A DNA stretch of 19,708 nucleotides from Verrucomicrobiales bacterium (lineage in GTDB: Bacteria > Verrucomicrobiota > Verrucomicrobiia > Limisphaerales > SXQI01). The position numbers were made by a program, and so were the translations under genes. The first letter of the stretch is position 1; each line of letters opens with the position of its first letter. This document shows positions 6,062-13,020 of this stretch, in pieces. The notes under the pieces are model-generated. The model was not told the DNA's origin, did no database searches, and saw nothing but the letters and a program-made list of their open reading frames with translations. Location of the stretch: the NCBI GenBank assembly GCA_028293365.1, contig JAQGOX010000425.1, positions 1 through 19,708 on the forward strand, read 5' to 3'.

Positions 6062-8767
6062 TTATTTTCCCACAATCCGGAAAAAGGCGCTGGCACCCTG
6101 ATTGGGCACGACTGCGGAATGATCGGATGTGGTAGTTACGTCAGCCCAATTTGCATCAGTTAAGGATGCTTTTCGTTGGACCGTAAAGGGTCCCGTTCCA
6201 TTTTCCCATGCAATGGTCACATTTCCGCCCAAAGTGCTAATGCTGATAATGTGAAGAGCGGCGGTGGCTACTCCCCCAGCGAAGTGAGCTTGAATCTGGC
6301 TCAGGGTCAAGGCGTGATCGTAAATTGCGACTTCATCAATCGCGCCGTTGAATGAGTCGGCCCAGCCATTCCCAGTGGAACCAACGGCCCAATCTCCTTT
6401 TTCGACTTTGAGAGCGCCGCTGGGGGCCGCAGACGTGGCAAGTTCCACGCCGTTTCGATACAGGACCCAGTTTGTTCCGGTGTAGACCCCGGCAAGGTGA
6501 ATCCATTTGCCACCGCCCAAATCACCAGCAGGAATCGGTGCGCTGGCGACGTAATTGCTAATACCCACTTCGTTTGTAAACGTTGCGGAACCGACCGTGT
6601 AGTTTGCTCCGGCATTGTCAATTCGGAGGAAAACTTCAGAACCTGTTGTGAAGGAGTTATCCGGTGGTGTGCTTAAAAAGTCGCTGAGAGTGGGAGGGCC
6701 GTGCGAGATGATCCGCGCCGTGTCGCCCTGGGTGTCTCCCGGTTGAACCCAGGCTTCCAGTGTAATTTGGCCGGTAAAGTTCAGCCCGTCTGGATTGTTG
6801 AAACTCGCCCATTGCTTTGTTCCATCCAGCGGCAGAGCGGTGTTGCTCGCGTCGAATCCGGCCACTGGAGGCCGTGGTCCCGGCGCGGTATTAGAGCTCA
6901 GAAGGATGTTGCCATCCGCAAGATAACCGAGCGTTCCGCTGTTTGTGGCCGGATGGAAGGCCGGTTCGTTAAAGCGCAAGTACGTTTTTGGTCCCAGGCG
7001 TTCGGGACCGCTAAATGCCGCAGTCAAAACGAGCGTTTCATAATTTGTCCCGGCAAATGCATTGGTTCCGGCCTGGTAGTGTTCCAAAATCTGGTCCGGG
7101 GTTAAAACGTAATTATTATAAAAGGCGAATTCGTCAACTTCGCCTTCAAATGGATTCGAGCCAATGCCGGAAGCTGCGTTGTATGATCCGATAGCGAGGT
7201 CCCCCGCCGTATCACCGGTTTCGGTGTCCGCGCGATTCGCGGCATAGAGAGCGTTAGGATTGCTCGCGGCTAATTCGCCGTTAAAGTAGGCCGTCAAGGT
7301 TCCCTGGAATTGATGATTTCCATTCCCGGCAGGATCACCGTTATCGGTTTGGGGTTCCCAGGTAACTACGAGATGGCTCCATTCTCCGATGTTGTAGTCC
7401 ACGTCGGTCAAGACGTCCTGGCCGCTACTGCCATTTCCGCTGTACATCCGAAAATTGTAGCCGTGGCCCTCGCTTGGTGGGTAGCTGAGATTAGGGTTTC
7501 GCTGGAAAATTACCCAACCGGTACGTCCCGTGCCTTTCACGAACCGGTTGTTCACCGGACATTGGCCGCCCTGTTGATCGCGTAAAGGCCGCAGCCATGT
7601 TTCAAAAGTGAACGGCACCCCTGAGTCTGGATTGTTTTCCACTTTATAGGGAATCGTCGTTGTGGAATTTCCATTTCGGTTATGATAACCGGCGGCTCCA
7701 TCATCGGTGCGTCCCGCCAATGCGCTGGCAGCCGGATGCCGAACTTCGGCAGTATGAGTGGCTGTACCATTTGCTCGCAGGTCTCCCATATTCACCGCTA
7801 TGTCCGGTCCTACCGGAAGTTCATTTAAATGCATGTAAAGTACCGGATTGGCCGATTTGACCAAAGAATCATACGAGACAGTACGGTGCGAATTGGTTGC
7901 ATTTTGGTAGTGGGACAGAACTTGATCGGCGCTCAACTTGTTGGAATAGAAAGCGAATTCATCGATTCCACCAAAGTAGGGATTCAAGCTGGTTCCGGCG
8001 GTGTTATTGTAATTTCCCAGCGCCAGTTCTGCGGCTGCGGTGGGATGATCATTGCTGTTTGCGACGTATCCGGGACCAGTTCCAGTCCAGGCCACCGTGT
8101 TCGCTTCGACGCCGTCGATATACATCGTTAGACTTGCATCAACGACGTTCGCCGCATCGTAAACGACCACTACGTGGGTCCATTTGCCAAGTTCGTAGGG
8201 AGCCAGGCTGGTGATATCTAGGCCGGCACTCCCGCCGTTTTCGTTATACATGCGAAAATTCCAACCGACCTGTTCGCCACCCAGGTAGTCGCTGCTTGGT
8301 TTGCGTTGGAAAAACACCCAGCCTTGTCGATTGATGCCACTGCCGGAGGGGGCAAATCGATTGTTGAGAGGTGCCTGGCCAGTAGCAGTCTGATCGCTGG
8401 TGGGATAAAACCAGACTTCGACGCTGAATGATTGAGTGTTCGGCGGATTAAAAGCCGCATTCCAGGGGACTTCCGAACGGGAGGCAAAGTCGAAAAAGGC
8501 TGCTCGATCGCCAGTGCCGACAATCGCGCCGGGGATGGATTGCACCACCCCCAGATCGTCCGTGGCATCGCCCGCCGACCCGATTGTGCCATAGTTTTTT
8601 CTAAGTGCGGTGCGAGCAGTTGTATCGTTGAATCGATAGTATGCCTTCGGTGAGTCGCTGAGCACGGCGGAGGCATAGTCGGCATACGCATTCGTACTTA
8701 GTAGTGTGAGCAATCCTGTGAATGCAGACAGGACCAATGTCCTGTTCGAAGTTAGGTTTGTTATCAT
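6062..8767 (-). CDS. secreted protein with three LamG/concanavalin A-like domains
   Basis: I chose the ATG at 8767 (901 residues) because AGGGAA sits 8-9 bases upstream and a signal peptide follows immediately (NRTLVLSAFTGLLTLLSTNAYA, likely cut after NAYA, about residue 29). An upstream in-frame TTG would bury the signal. Three LamG-type jelly-roll domains lie at about 110-290, 385-565 and 665-830. Each opens with a phrase like SFSVEVWFYP, TFETWLRP or ITLEAWVQP and closes with a strand and helix such as GGIDEFAFYSNKLSADQVLSHY. The first two are much alike (NNRF, GWVFFQRKP / GWVIFQRNP, NFRMY), suggesting internal duplication. Residues about 840-901 form a terminal module ending FFRIVGK. No catalytic domain is visible; the likely role is extracellular carbohydrate or surface binding (inference). 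The gene diverges from the DUF4139 gene. Confidence 0.88.
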   Translation of the reverse strand: MITNLTSNRTLVLSAFTGLLTLLSTNAYADYASAVLSDSPKAYYRFNDTTARTALRKNYGTIGSAGDATDDLGVVQSIPGAIVGTGDRAAFFDFASRSEVPWNAAFNPPNTQSFSVEVWFYPTSDQTATGQAPLNNRFAPSGSGINRQGWVFFQRKPSSDYLGGEQVGWNFRMYNENGGSAGLDITSLAPYELGKWTHVVVVYDAANVVDASLTMYIDGVEANTVAWTGTGPGYVANSNDHPTAAAELALGNYNNTAGTSLNPYFGGIDEFAFYSNKLSADQVLSHYQNATNSHRTVSYDSLVKSANPVLYMHLNELPVGPDIAVNMGDLRANGTATHTAEVRHPAASALAGRTDDGAAGYHNRNGNSTTTIPYKVENNPDSGVPFTFETWLRPLRDQQGGQCPVNNRFVKGTGRTGWVIFQRNPNLSYPPSEGHGYNFRMYSGNGSSGQDVLTDVDYNIGEWSHLVVTWEPQTDNGDPAGNGNHQFQGTLTAYFNGELAASNPNALYAANRADTETGDTAGDLAIGSYNAASGIGSNPFEGEVDEFAFYNNYVLTPDQILEHYQAGTNAFAGTNYETLVLTAAFSGPERLGPKTYLRFNEPAFHPATNSGTLGYLADGNILLSSNTAPGPRPPVAGFDASNTALPLDGTKQWASFNNPDGLNFTGQITLEAWVQPGDTQGDTARIISHGPPTLSDFLSTPPDNSFTTGSEVFLRIDNAGANYTVGSATFTNEVGISNYVASAPIPAGDLGGGKWIHLAGVYTGTNWVLYRNGVELATSAAPSGALKVEKGDWAVGSTGNGWADSFNGAIDEVAIYDHALTLSQIQAHFAGGVATAALHIISISTLGGNVTIAWENGTGPFTVQRKASLTDANWADVTTTSDHSAVVPNQGASAFFRIVGK

Positions 8768-8823
8768 GATTTTGGTTCCCTGAGCGTCGGTCGCCATCCC
8801 ATGATTAAAACGCAAGCTGAACT

Positions 8824-8870
8824 CTCAAAGCGTTCTGCGGCTCATTCACGGGCTGATTTTACGCTTTGAG
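8824..8870. repeat. 10-bp perfect inverted repeat in a divergent intergenic region
   Basis: CTCAAAGCGT (8824-8833) and its exact reverse complement ACGCTTTGAG (8861-8870) are separated by 27 bases, with half-site centres 37 bp apart. They lie 57 bases upstream of the LamG ATG and about 190 bases before the DUF4139 start. This could be an operator for a dimeric regulator or a hairpin in the LamG leader. There is no T-tract on either side, so it is not an intrinsic terminator. Confidence 0.45.
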
Positions 8871-9057
8871 GTTTACGTTAGCGCCTCCCTGCGTCAAGCA
8901 TTTCCTGAGAGAATGCGGTAAATCTTGTATTATTCCATCGGAAGCCGATGATCCGGCATCGCAGTTTAACTGGACCAAAGCCCGGCCGATCGACCGTGAT
9001 TTCAATTGGGTGGAAGCCCGCTACAAATATGTCAACTGGCCCAAATGGATTAACTAA
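8866..9057 (+). CDS. possible small NW-repeat ORF abutting the DUF4139 gene
   Basis: The frame is open from 8857 to a TAA at 9055-9057. The only conventional start is TTG at 8866 (63 codons); no ATG is present and no Shine-Dalgarno was seen. The C-terminal half contains three spaced units, FNWTKAR, FNWVEAR and VNWPKW, encoded by imperfect DNA copies at 8965, 9001 and 9031. The stop is one base before the GTG chosen for the next gene (TAA-A-GTG), which would allow translational coupling. I recognise no family. It may be a leader peptide, a small protein, the remnant of a longer gene, or chance. Confidence 0.25.
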   Translation: MRFTLAPPCVKHFLRECGKSCIIPSEADDPASQFNWTKARPIDRDFNWVEARYKYVNWPKWIN

Positions 9058-9058
9058 A

Positions 9059-11152
9059 GTGTCTGTGAACTCAAATCAGTATCGGCGCGCGGCGTTGATT
9101 GTGGGAGCGATGTTTTCATTGAGCGCGTTTGCTCAAACCGGCGACGCCAATAAAGGCAGGCTCCCTCTTTCTGAGGTTGTGCTTTATTCAAGCGGGGTGG
9201 GCTATTTTGAGCGGATTGGGGAAATCGAAGGGAAAAAAGAAGTCGAATTGCGCTTCAAGGTTGAGGATATCAATGACCTGTTAAAGAGCATGGTTGTGCA
9301 GGATTTCAATGGAGGGCACGTTTCAACTGTGACCTACGGATCGAGGGATCCGATCACTAAAACTCTTAAAAGCTTTGGTCTCGATCTAACTGATAATCCA
9401 ACACAGAGCCAATTGCTAAATCAGGTCCGAGGAGAGCGGGTTGAAATACTCTGGCCGGGCAAGGTAACCGGAACCATCCTGGGGGTGGAGAAAAAGGACC
9501 AGCCAGCGGGTGAAAATAAGACTGTAGAGGTAGAATACCTCAACCTGCTTACGGAAGAAGGGTTGCAATCGATTCCCCTCGCTCAGGTTCAAAAGGTGAA
9601 GCTTTTGAATGAGCATTTGAATACCGAGCTGCGGCAGGCGCTGGAAGTTCTGGCGACCGGTCATGACACCCAACGAAAAACGGTGGTGATCGGCTTCGAT
9701 GGAGAAGGGAAACGAAAGGTGAGTATCGGATATATCGCGCAGACACCGGTTTGGAAGACGAGTTATCGCCTGGTGCTGGATGAAAAGGAAAAGCCGTTTC
9801 TGCAAGGGTGGGCCATCGTCGAAAATACCACCGATGAAGATTGGGAGAATGTGCAGGTTTCGCTTGTTTCCGGTCGTCCCATTTCATTTGTAATGGATCT
9901 GTATCAGCCGCTCTACACTGCTCGGCCAGTCGTTCAACCGGAACATTATTTGACACTCGGGCCGCAAGTTTACGGGGAAACGATGGACCTCGAGCTAAAT
10001 AATGAGGTTAAGCCTGGAGTACAGGGAGGCTCCGCTCCGAGCGTCGGCGCACGGGCCGCGTCGCCACCCCAGGCCAAGACCATGGCTCGGATGGAAGGGC
10101 GAGCTATGAACGCCCCAGCGACCGTCATGGGAAGGTCGATGCTGGCGGACTCCACTCTTTCACAAAGTGTAACGCTGGCGGCGCAAGGCGCACAACTGGG
10201 AGAATTGTTTCAGTATCAGATCAAAACTCCGATTACCCTGGCGCGTCAAAAATCTGCCATGCTCCCGATCATCAACGAGCATGTGGGCGGCGGCAAAGTT
10301 TCAATCTATAACCAAACAGTTCAGGCCAAGTACCCGCTGAATGGGTTTCGGCTCACGAATACAACATCTCTGCATTTGATGCAGGGACCGATAACGGTTT
10401 TCGATTCGGGCACCTACGCTGGTGACGCCCGAGTGGAAGACATCGCACCGTCTCAGGAACGGCTCATTAGCTACGGAATGGATCTAAAGGTTGAAGTCGA
10501 GCCGCAAACCAGCGGCAAGCCCACAGAGTTGACCGCGCTGAAGATTCGAAAAGGAACCTTGATTGCGACACGCAAAGCGACCGAAGAGCATTTCTACAAC
10601 GTTCGCAACCGGGATCAAAAAGAGAAAAAAGTTTTGATTGAGCACCCGTTCCGAAGCGATTGGAAATTGATCGAGCCCAATTCAAAACCGGAGCGCACGC
10701 GCGAAGTATATCGCTTTCCACTGGTCCTCGCAGCGGACAAGACCGCGAAGCTTGTCGTACGTGAAGAAAAGCAATTCGATGAGAGAATTGAATTAATCAA
10801 CTCTCCTGATGACACGATTCTACTTTTCGTTCGTTCTCAAAAGATTTCGCCAAAAGTCGAGTCGGCCTTACAGAAAGTAATCTCTCTCCGGGAAAAAGTG
10901 AGTTTAACGACCGCTGAACGCGCGCGCAGAGAACAGGCACGGTCGGAGATCTCCCAGGAACAGACGCGCATTCGCGAAAACATGCAGCGTTTGAACCAGA
11001 ACTCCGATCTTTACGTTCGATACGTAAAAAAATTGGACTCTCAGGAAACCGAGTTGGAAAGATTGCGGCAGGAGATCGAACAACTGAAAGTAACGGAAGA
11101 CAAACAACAACAAGAGCTTAATAACTATCTTTCGAATCTGAGCATGGAATAG
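9059..11152 (+). CDS. exported DUF4139-domain protein with C-terminal coiled coil
   Basis: I start it at GTG 9059 (697 residues) because a signal peptide follows at once (QYRRAALIVGAMFSLSAFA, cleaved near residue 25). The longer frame from ATG 8948 would put 37 extra residues before it. The N-terminal part (LPLSEVVLYSSGVGYFER, then VEDINDLLKSMVVQDF) and the core (TPVWKTSYRLVL at 229-240; VENTTDEDWENVQVSLVSGRP at 254-274) match the DUF4139 family, which includes proteins annotated as mucoidy inhibitor A-like; biochemical function is unknown. A 50-odd residue Ala/Ser/Met-rich, low-complexity linker (about 295-350) interrupts the domain. Residues about 602-697 are a long charged coiled coil (RIRENMQRLNQ, LERLRQEIEQLK), suggesting self-association. 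It probably acts in the periplasm or at the outer envelope. It is transcribed divergently from the LamG gene. Confidence 0.85.
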   Translation: MSVNSNQYRRAALIVGAMFSLSAFAQTGDANKGRLPLSEVVLYSSGVGYFERIGEIEGKKEVELRFKVEDINDLLKSMVVQDFNGGHVSTVTYGSRDPITKTLKSFGLDLTDNPTQSQLLNQVRGERVEILWPGKVTGTILGVEKKDQPAGENKTVEVEYLNLLTEEGLQSIPLAQVQKVKLLNEHLNTELRQALEVLATGHDTQRKTVVIGFDGEGKRKVSIGYIAQTPVWKTSYRLVLDEKEKPFLQGWAIVENTTDEDWENVQVSLVSGRPISFVMDLYQPLYTARPVVQPEHYLTLGPQVYGETMDLELNNEVKPGVQGGSAPSVGARAASPPQAKTMARMEGRAMNAPATVMGRSMLADSTLSQSVTLAAQGAQLGELFQYQIKTPITLARQKSAMLPIINEHVGGGKVSIYNQTVQAKYPLNGFRLTNTTSLHLMQGPITVFDSGTYAGDARVEDIAPSQERLISYGMDLKVEVEPQTSGKPTELTALKIRKGTLIATRKATEEHFYNVRNRDQKEKKVLIEHPFRSDWKLIEPNSKPERTREVYRFPLVLAADKTAKLVVREEKQFDERIELINSPDDTILLFVRSQKISPKVESALQKVISLREKVSLTTAERARREQARSEISQEQTRIRENMQRLNQNSDLYVRYVKKLDSQETELERLRQEIEQLKVTEDKQQQELNNYLSNLSME

Positions 11153-11324
11153 AGCTTTGGCAGACCCGGTAAGCGAGCAAGTTTTTCCCTGAATCGCTTT
11201 TCCGGGAACCACCCTGTGGCAAATTTTCCTTCGCCACGTAACGTAATGGCGCGTGGCAGGCCAGGGATGCAGGGAGGCCGGACCACGAAGCGGCCAATGG
11301 GGAGAAATCCATTGCGACACGATT
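11153..11324. other. gene-free stretch with several small inverted repeats
   Basis: I see no convincing gene between the DUF4139 stop and 11555 (403 bases). This first part holds AAGCGA/TCGCTT (11171-11199), GCCACG/CGTGGC (11233-11257, with ACGTAACGTA in the loop) and GGCC...GGCC around AGGGATGCAGGGA. The density of imperfect hairpins suggests a transcribed 3' region or the relic of a repetitive element, but none is diagnostic. Confidence 0.3.
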
Positions 11325-11364
11325 GGGGCGGTTTTTGCTTAATTGCGGGCCGCCTTCTTTTTTT
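11325..11364 (+). terminator. possible terminator downstream of the DUF4139 gene
   Basis: GGCGG (11327-11331) pairs with CCGCC (11350-11354), extendable by G-U pairs on both sides, and is followed by a T-rich run with seven consecutive T residues up to 11364. It lies about 175 bases after the DUF4139 stop, so it would end a long 3' untranslated region. Confidence 0.4.
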
Positions 11365-11464
11365 ACCTTTTGCGAAACGATTCGAGCTTTTACCCTCGTT
11401 TTAAGCGCCTTTTTGTCCCCCTACAGTCTTCCCTCTGTAAACAGGTGAAGAAAACTGGCACCAA

Positions 11465-11497
11465 TCTTTCACATCTTCGTCATCTGTTCGTCACATT
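11465..11497 (+). promoter_or_regulatory. three 11-bp direct repeats resembling a Pho-box-type operator
   Basis: Three contiguous 11-base units TCTTTCACATC, TTCGTCATCTG and TTCGTCACATT lie end to end. The last two contain GTCAT-N6-GTCAC, the spacing of PhoB/OmpR-family boxes (half-sites CTGTCAT/CTGTCAC in the E. coli Pho box; 5 of 7 bases match in each). The array ends 58 bases before the ATG at 11556, a sensible activator position. No good -10 hexamer follows, so the promoter itself is unproven. Confidence 0.35.
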
Positions 11498-11555
11498 CGA
11501 ATGGCAAACTTGGAATGAGACAAATCTCAAGATGAACTCAAACCCGGAGATGTTT

Positions 11556-12077
11556 ATGCAAATTCAAGTTTTCAGTCGCATGCAATCATCGGACTTGTCT
11601 GCTGATTTTCGTTCGCGTTTTGATCTTAGACAATTAACTGCGTTCGCGATCGAGGCGGTTCATCGTGTTAAACCGGGCAGTACAACTTTTATGCACAAAG
11701 GGCAGGTATTCTCGGAGCCGATGCTGCTGACCGTTTTGACTTTTTGCTACTCATGCGGCATTTATGCATCCAGCGAGATCGAGGAAGCAATTCGTGAGAA
11801 TCAGGCCGTGCGTTATCTCTGCGCACGGGTCTTCCCGGATTCAGAAGATCTGCGCCACTACCGTCGTGGAAATGCAGCGGTAATTAAGCGGTGCCTGATC
11901 GAACTTTTCACGCTTGCTGAAGGAAGCTGCCCTGTGGCGGACGATTTGTTTCCAATATACGCGGCGCATTCCACCGGGCAAATGTTCGGCGCCAGCCGCA
12001 GTTGGATGTACGTGGCAGAAGCCGATCGACGGGTGACACTTGCGATCCAGGCGGATAGTATTGCCATGGATGCGTGA
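11556..12077 (+). CDS. orphan protein resembling a transposase N-terminal (DUF772/InsH-type) domain
   Basis: I take the ATG at 11556 because CCGGAG lies six bases upstream; the frame is open to 11343 but those residues look non-coding. The 173-residue product contains a stretch like the N-terminal domain of IS5/IS1182-group transposases: LLTVLTFCYSCGIYASSEIEEAIRENQAVRYLC, then FPDSEDLRHYRRGN, equivalent to the usual PD-x-T-x-x-FRR motif. The catalytic DDE domain is absent, and I saw no flanking inverted repeats or target duplication, so this is not a mobile element. It is either a decayed remnant or a domesticated DNA-binding protein. An orderly Shine-Dalgarno, a tidy stop and the upstream operator-like repeats favour a working gene. 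The family match is by motif memory only. Confidence 0.6.
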   Translation: MQIQVFSRMQSSDLSADFRSRFDLRQLTAFAIEAVHRVKPGSTTFMHKGQVFSEPMLLTVLTFCYSCGIYASSEIEEAIRENQAVRYLCARVFPDSEDLRHYRRGNAAVIKRCLIELFTLAEGSCPVADDLFPIYAAHSTGQMFGASRSWMYVAEADRRVTLAIQADSIAMDA

Positions 12078-12222
12078 TGTAACAGAATCAAATTTCATCG
12101 GCGAATTTCCCGGCAAAAGTGCCCTCTCCCCGGATCGTGCCAAATTAAGCCTGCGTTTAAATTCTCCGGACGCTTGCATTCGAATTCGCTTTCGCTACAA
12201 CGAAAGGGAACAGTCCAACACG

Positions 12223-12999
12223 ATGAAATCTTTCTTTTTTATTGCCTGCGCATTTTTGTTAAGTTCGTTGTCTGCACTCGCTCAGGAAGACGATATGGGA
12301 AAAGCCAACCAGAAGCCGCACAGCTTTGAACGCAGCATTTCCAAAACAATCCGTGCCGACTACCTGCTGTTTTTGCCAGAGGGCTATAAAAAAGGAGATT
12401 CAAAACAATGGCCTCTGATGTTATTTCTCCATGGAGCGGGAGAGCGAGGGACTAATCTGAATAAGGTGGCAGTACACGGGCCGCCGAAAGTCGTAAAAAC
12501 ACGCTCTGATTTTCCGTTCATTTTGATTTCGCCTCAATGTCCAAACGGCGAGGTTTGGAACAATGATGTTTTGCTCTCGCTTCTGGATGAAGTGTCAGCG
12601 GAATACCAGGTGGACTCGAAACGCGTTTATCTGACCGGGCTGAGCATGGGTGGTTTCGGGACCTGGAACCTCGGTTTGAGTTATCCAGACCGTTTCGCGG
12701 CAATTGCACCGATCTGCGGTGGTGGCGATATTTTGAAAATATTGCTGGCTGATCCGAAAAAGCTACCCGCATTGAAAGCCCTGCCGATTTGGGTTTTTCA
12801 CGGGGCCAAAGACCCGGTCGTGCATCTGGAGGAATCGGAGCGGATGATCAAAGCTCTCAAATCCATCGGCAATACAGCTCGATTCACGGTCTATCCCGAA
12901 GCCGGTCACGATTCCTGGACGGAAGCTTATAATACGCAGGAGCTCTACGATTGGTTTCTGCAACACGAACGCTTTGCTGCAGACACGAAGCTGAAATAA
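12223..12999 (+). CDS. secreted alpha/beta-hydrolase (esterase/phospholipase-carboxylesterase type)
   Basis: The ATG at 12223 begins a clear signal peptide (MKSFFFIACAFLLSSLSALA, cut near residue 20), so longer in-frame starts are rejected. The 258-residue product has an oxyanion-hole segment LFLHGAGERG (67-76), nucleophile elbow GLSMGG with Ser141, acid Asp197 in GAKDPVV and His229 in EAGHDSW, a complete Ser-Asp-His triad in the expected order. It resembles the PHB-depolymerase/feruloyl-esterase/phospholipase-carboxylesterase group (cf. YLTGLSMGGFGTWNL), acting outside the cytoplasm on an ester substrate not predictable here. Just upstream a perfect CTTTCG/CGAAAG hairpin (12189-12206) partly covers the GGGAA that may be its ribosome binding site. 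The 145 bases after the transposase-like gene show no terminator. Confidence 0.88.
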   Translation: MKSFFFIACAFLLSSLSALAQEDDMGKANQKPHSFERSISKTIRADYLLFLPEGYKKGDSKQWPLMLFLHGAGERGTNLNKVAVHGPPKVVKTRSDFPFILISPQCPNGEVWNNDVLLSLLDEVSAEYQVDSKRVYLTGLSMGGFGTWNLGLSYPDRFAAIAPICGGGDILKILLADPKKLPALKALPIWVFHGAKDPVVHLEESERMIKALKSIGNTARFTVYPEAGHDSWTEAYNTQELYDWFLQHERFAADTKLK

Positions 13000-13020
13000 A
13001 TTGGTCGCTTTTGGAGCGAA

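Noticed and set aside
8768..8815. Upstream TTG start for the LamG protein.
   Set aside because: The ATG at 8767 has an AGGGAA ribosome binding site and begins a signal peptide directly.
8948..9058. In-frame N-terminal extension of the DUF4139 protein from ATG 8948.
   Set aside because: It would place 37 non-conserved-looking residues before a clear signal peptide; GTG 9059 puts the signal peptide at the N-terminus.
12040..12222. Extended start of the alpha/beta-hydrolase overlapping the transposase-like gene.
   Set aside because: The signal peptide beginning at ATG 12223 would become internal; the extension has no recognisable domain.
13003..13017. TCGCT/AGCGA hairpin between the convergent hydrolase and glycosyltransferase genes as a bidirectional terminator.
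   Set aside because: Only 5 bp, with no T-tract on either strand.
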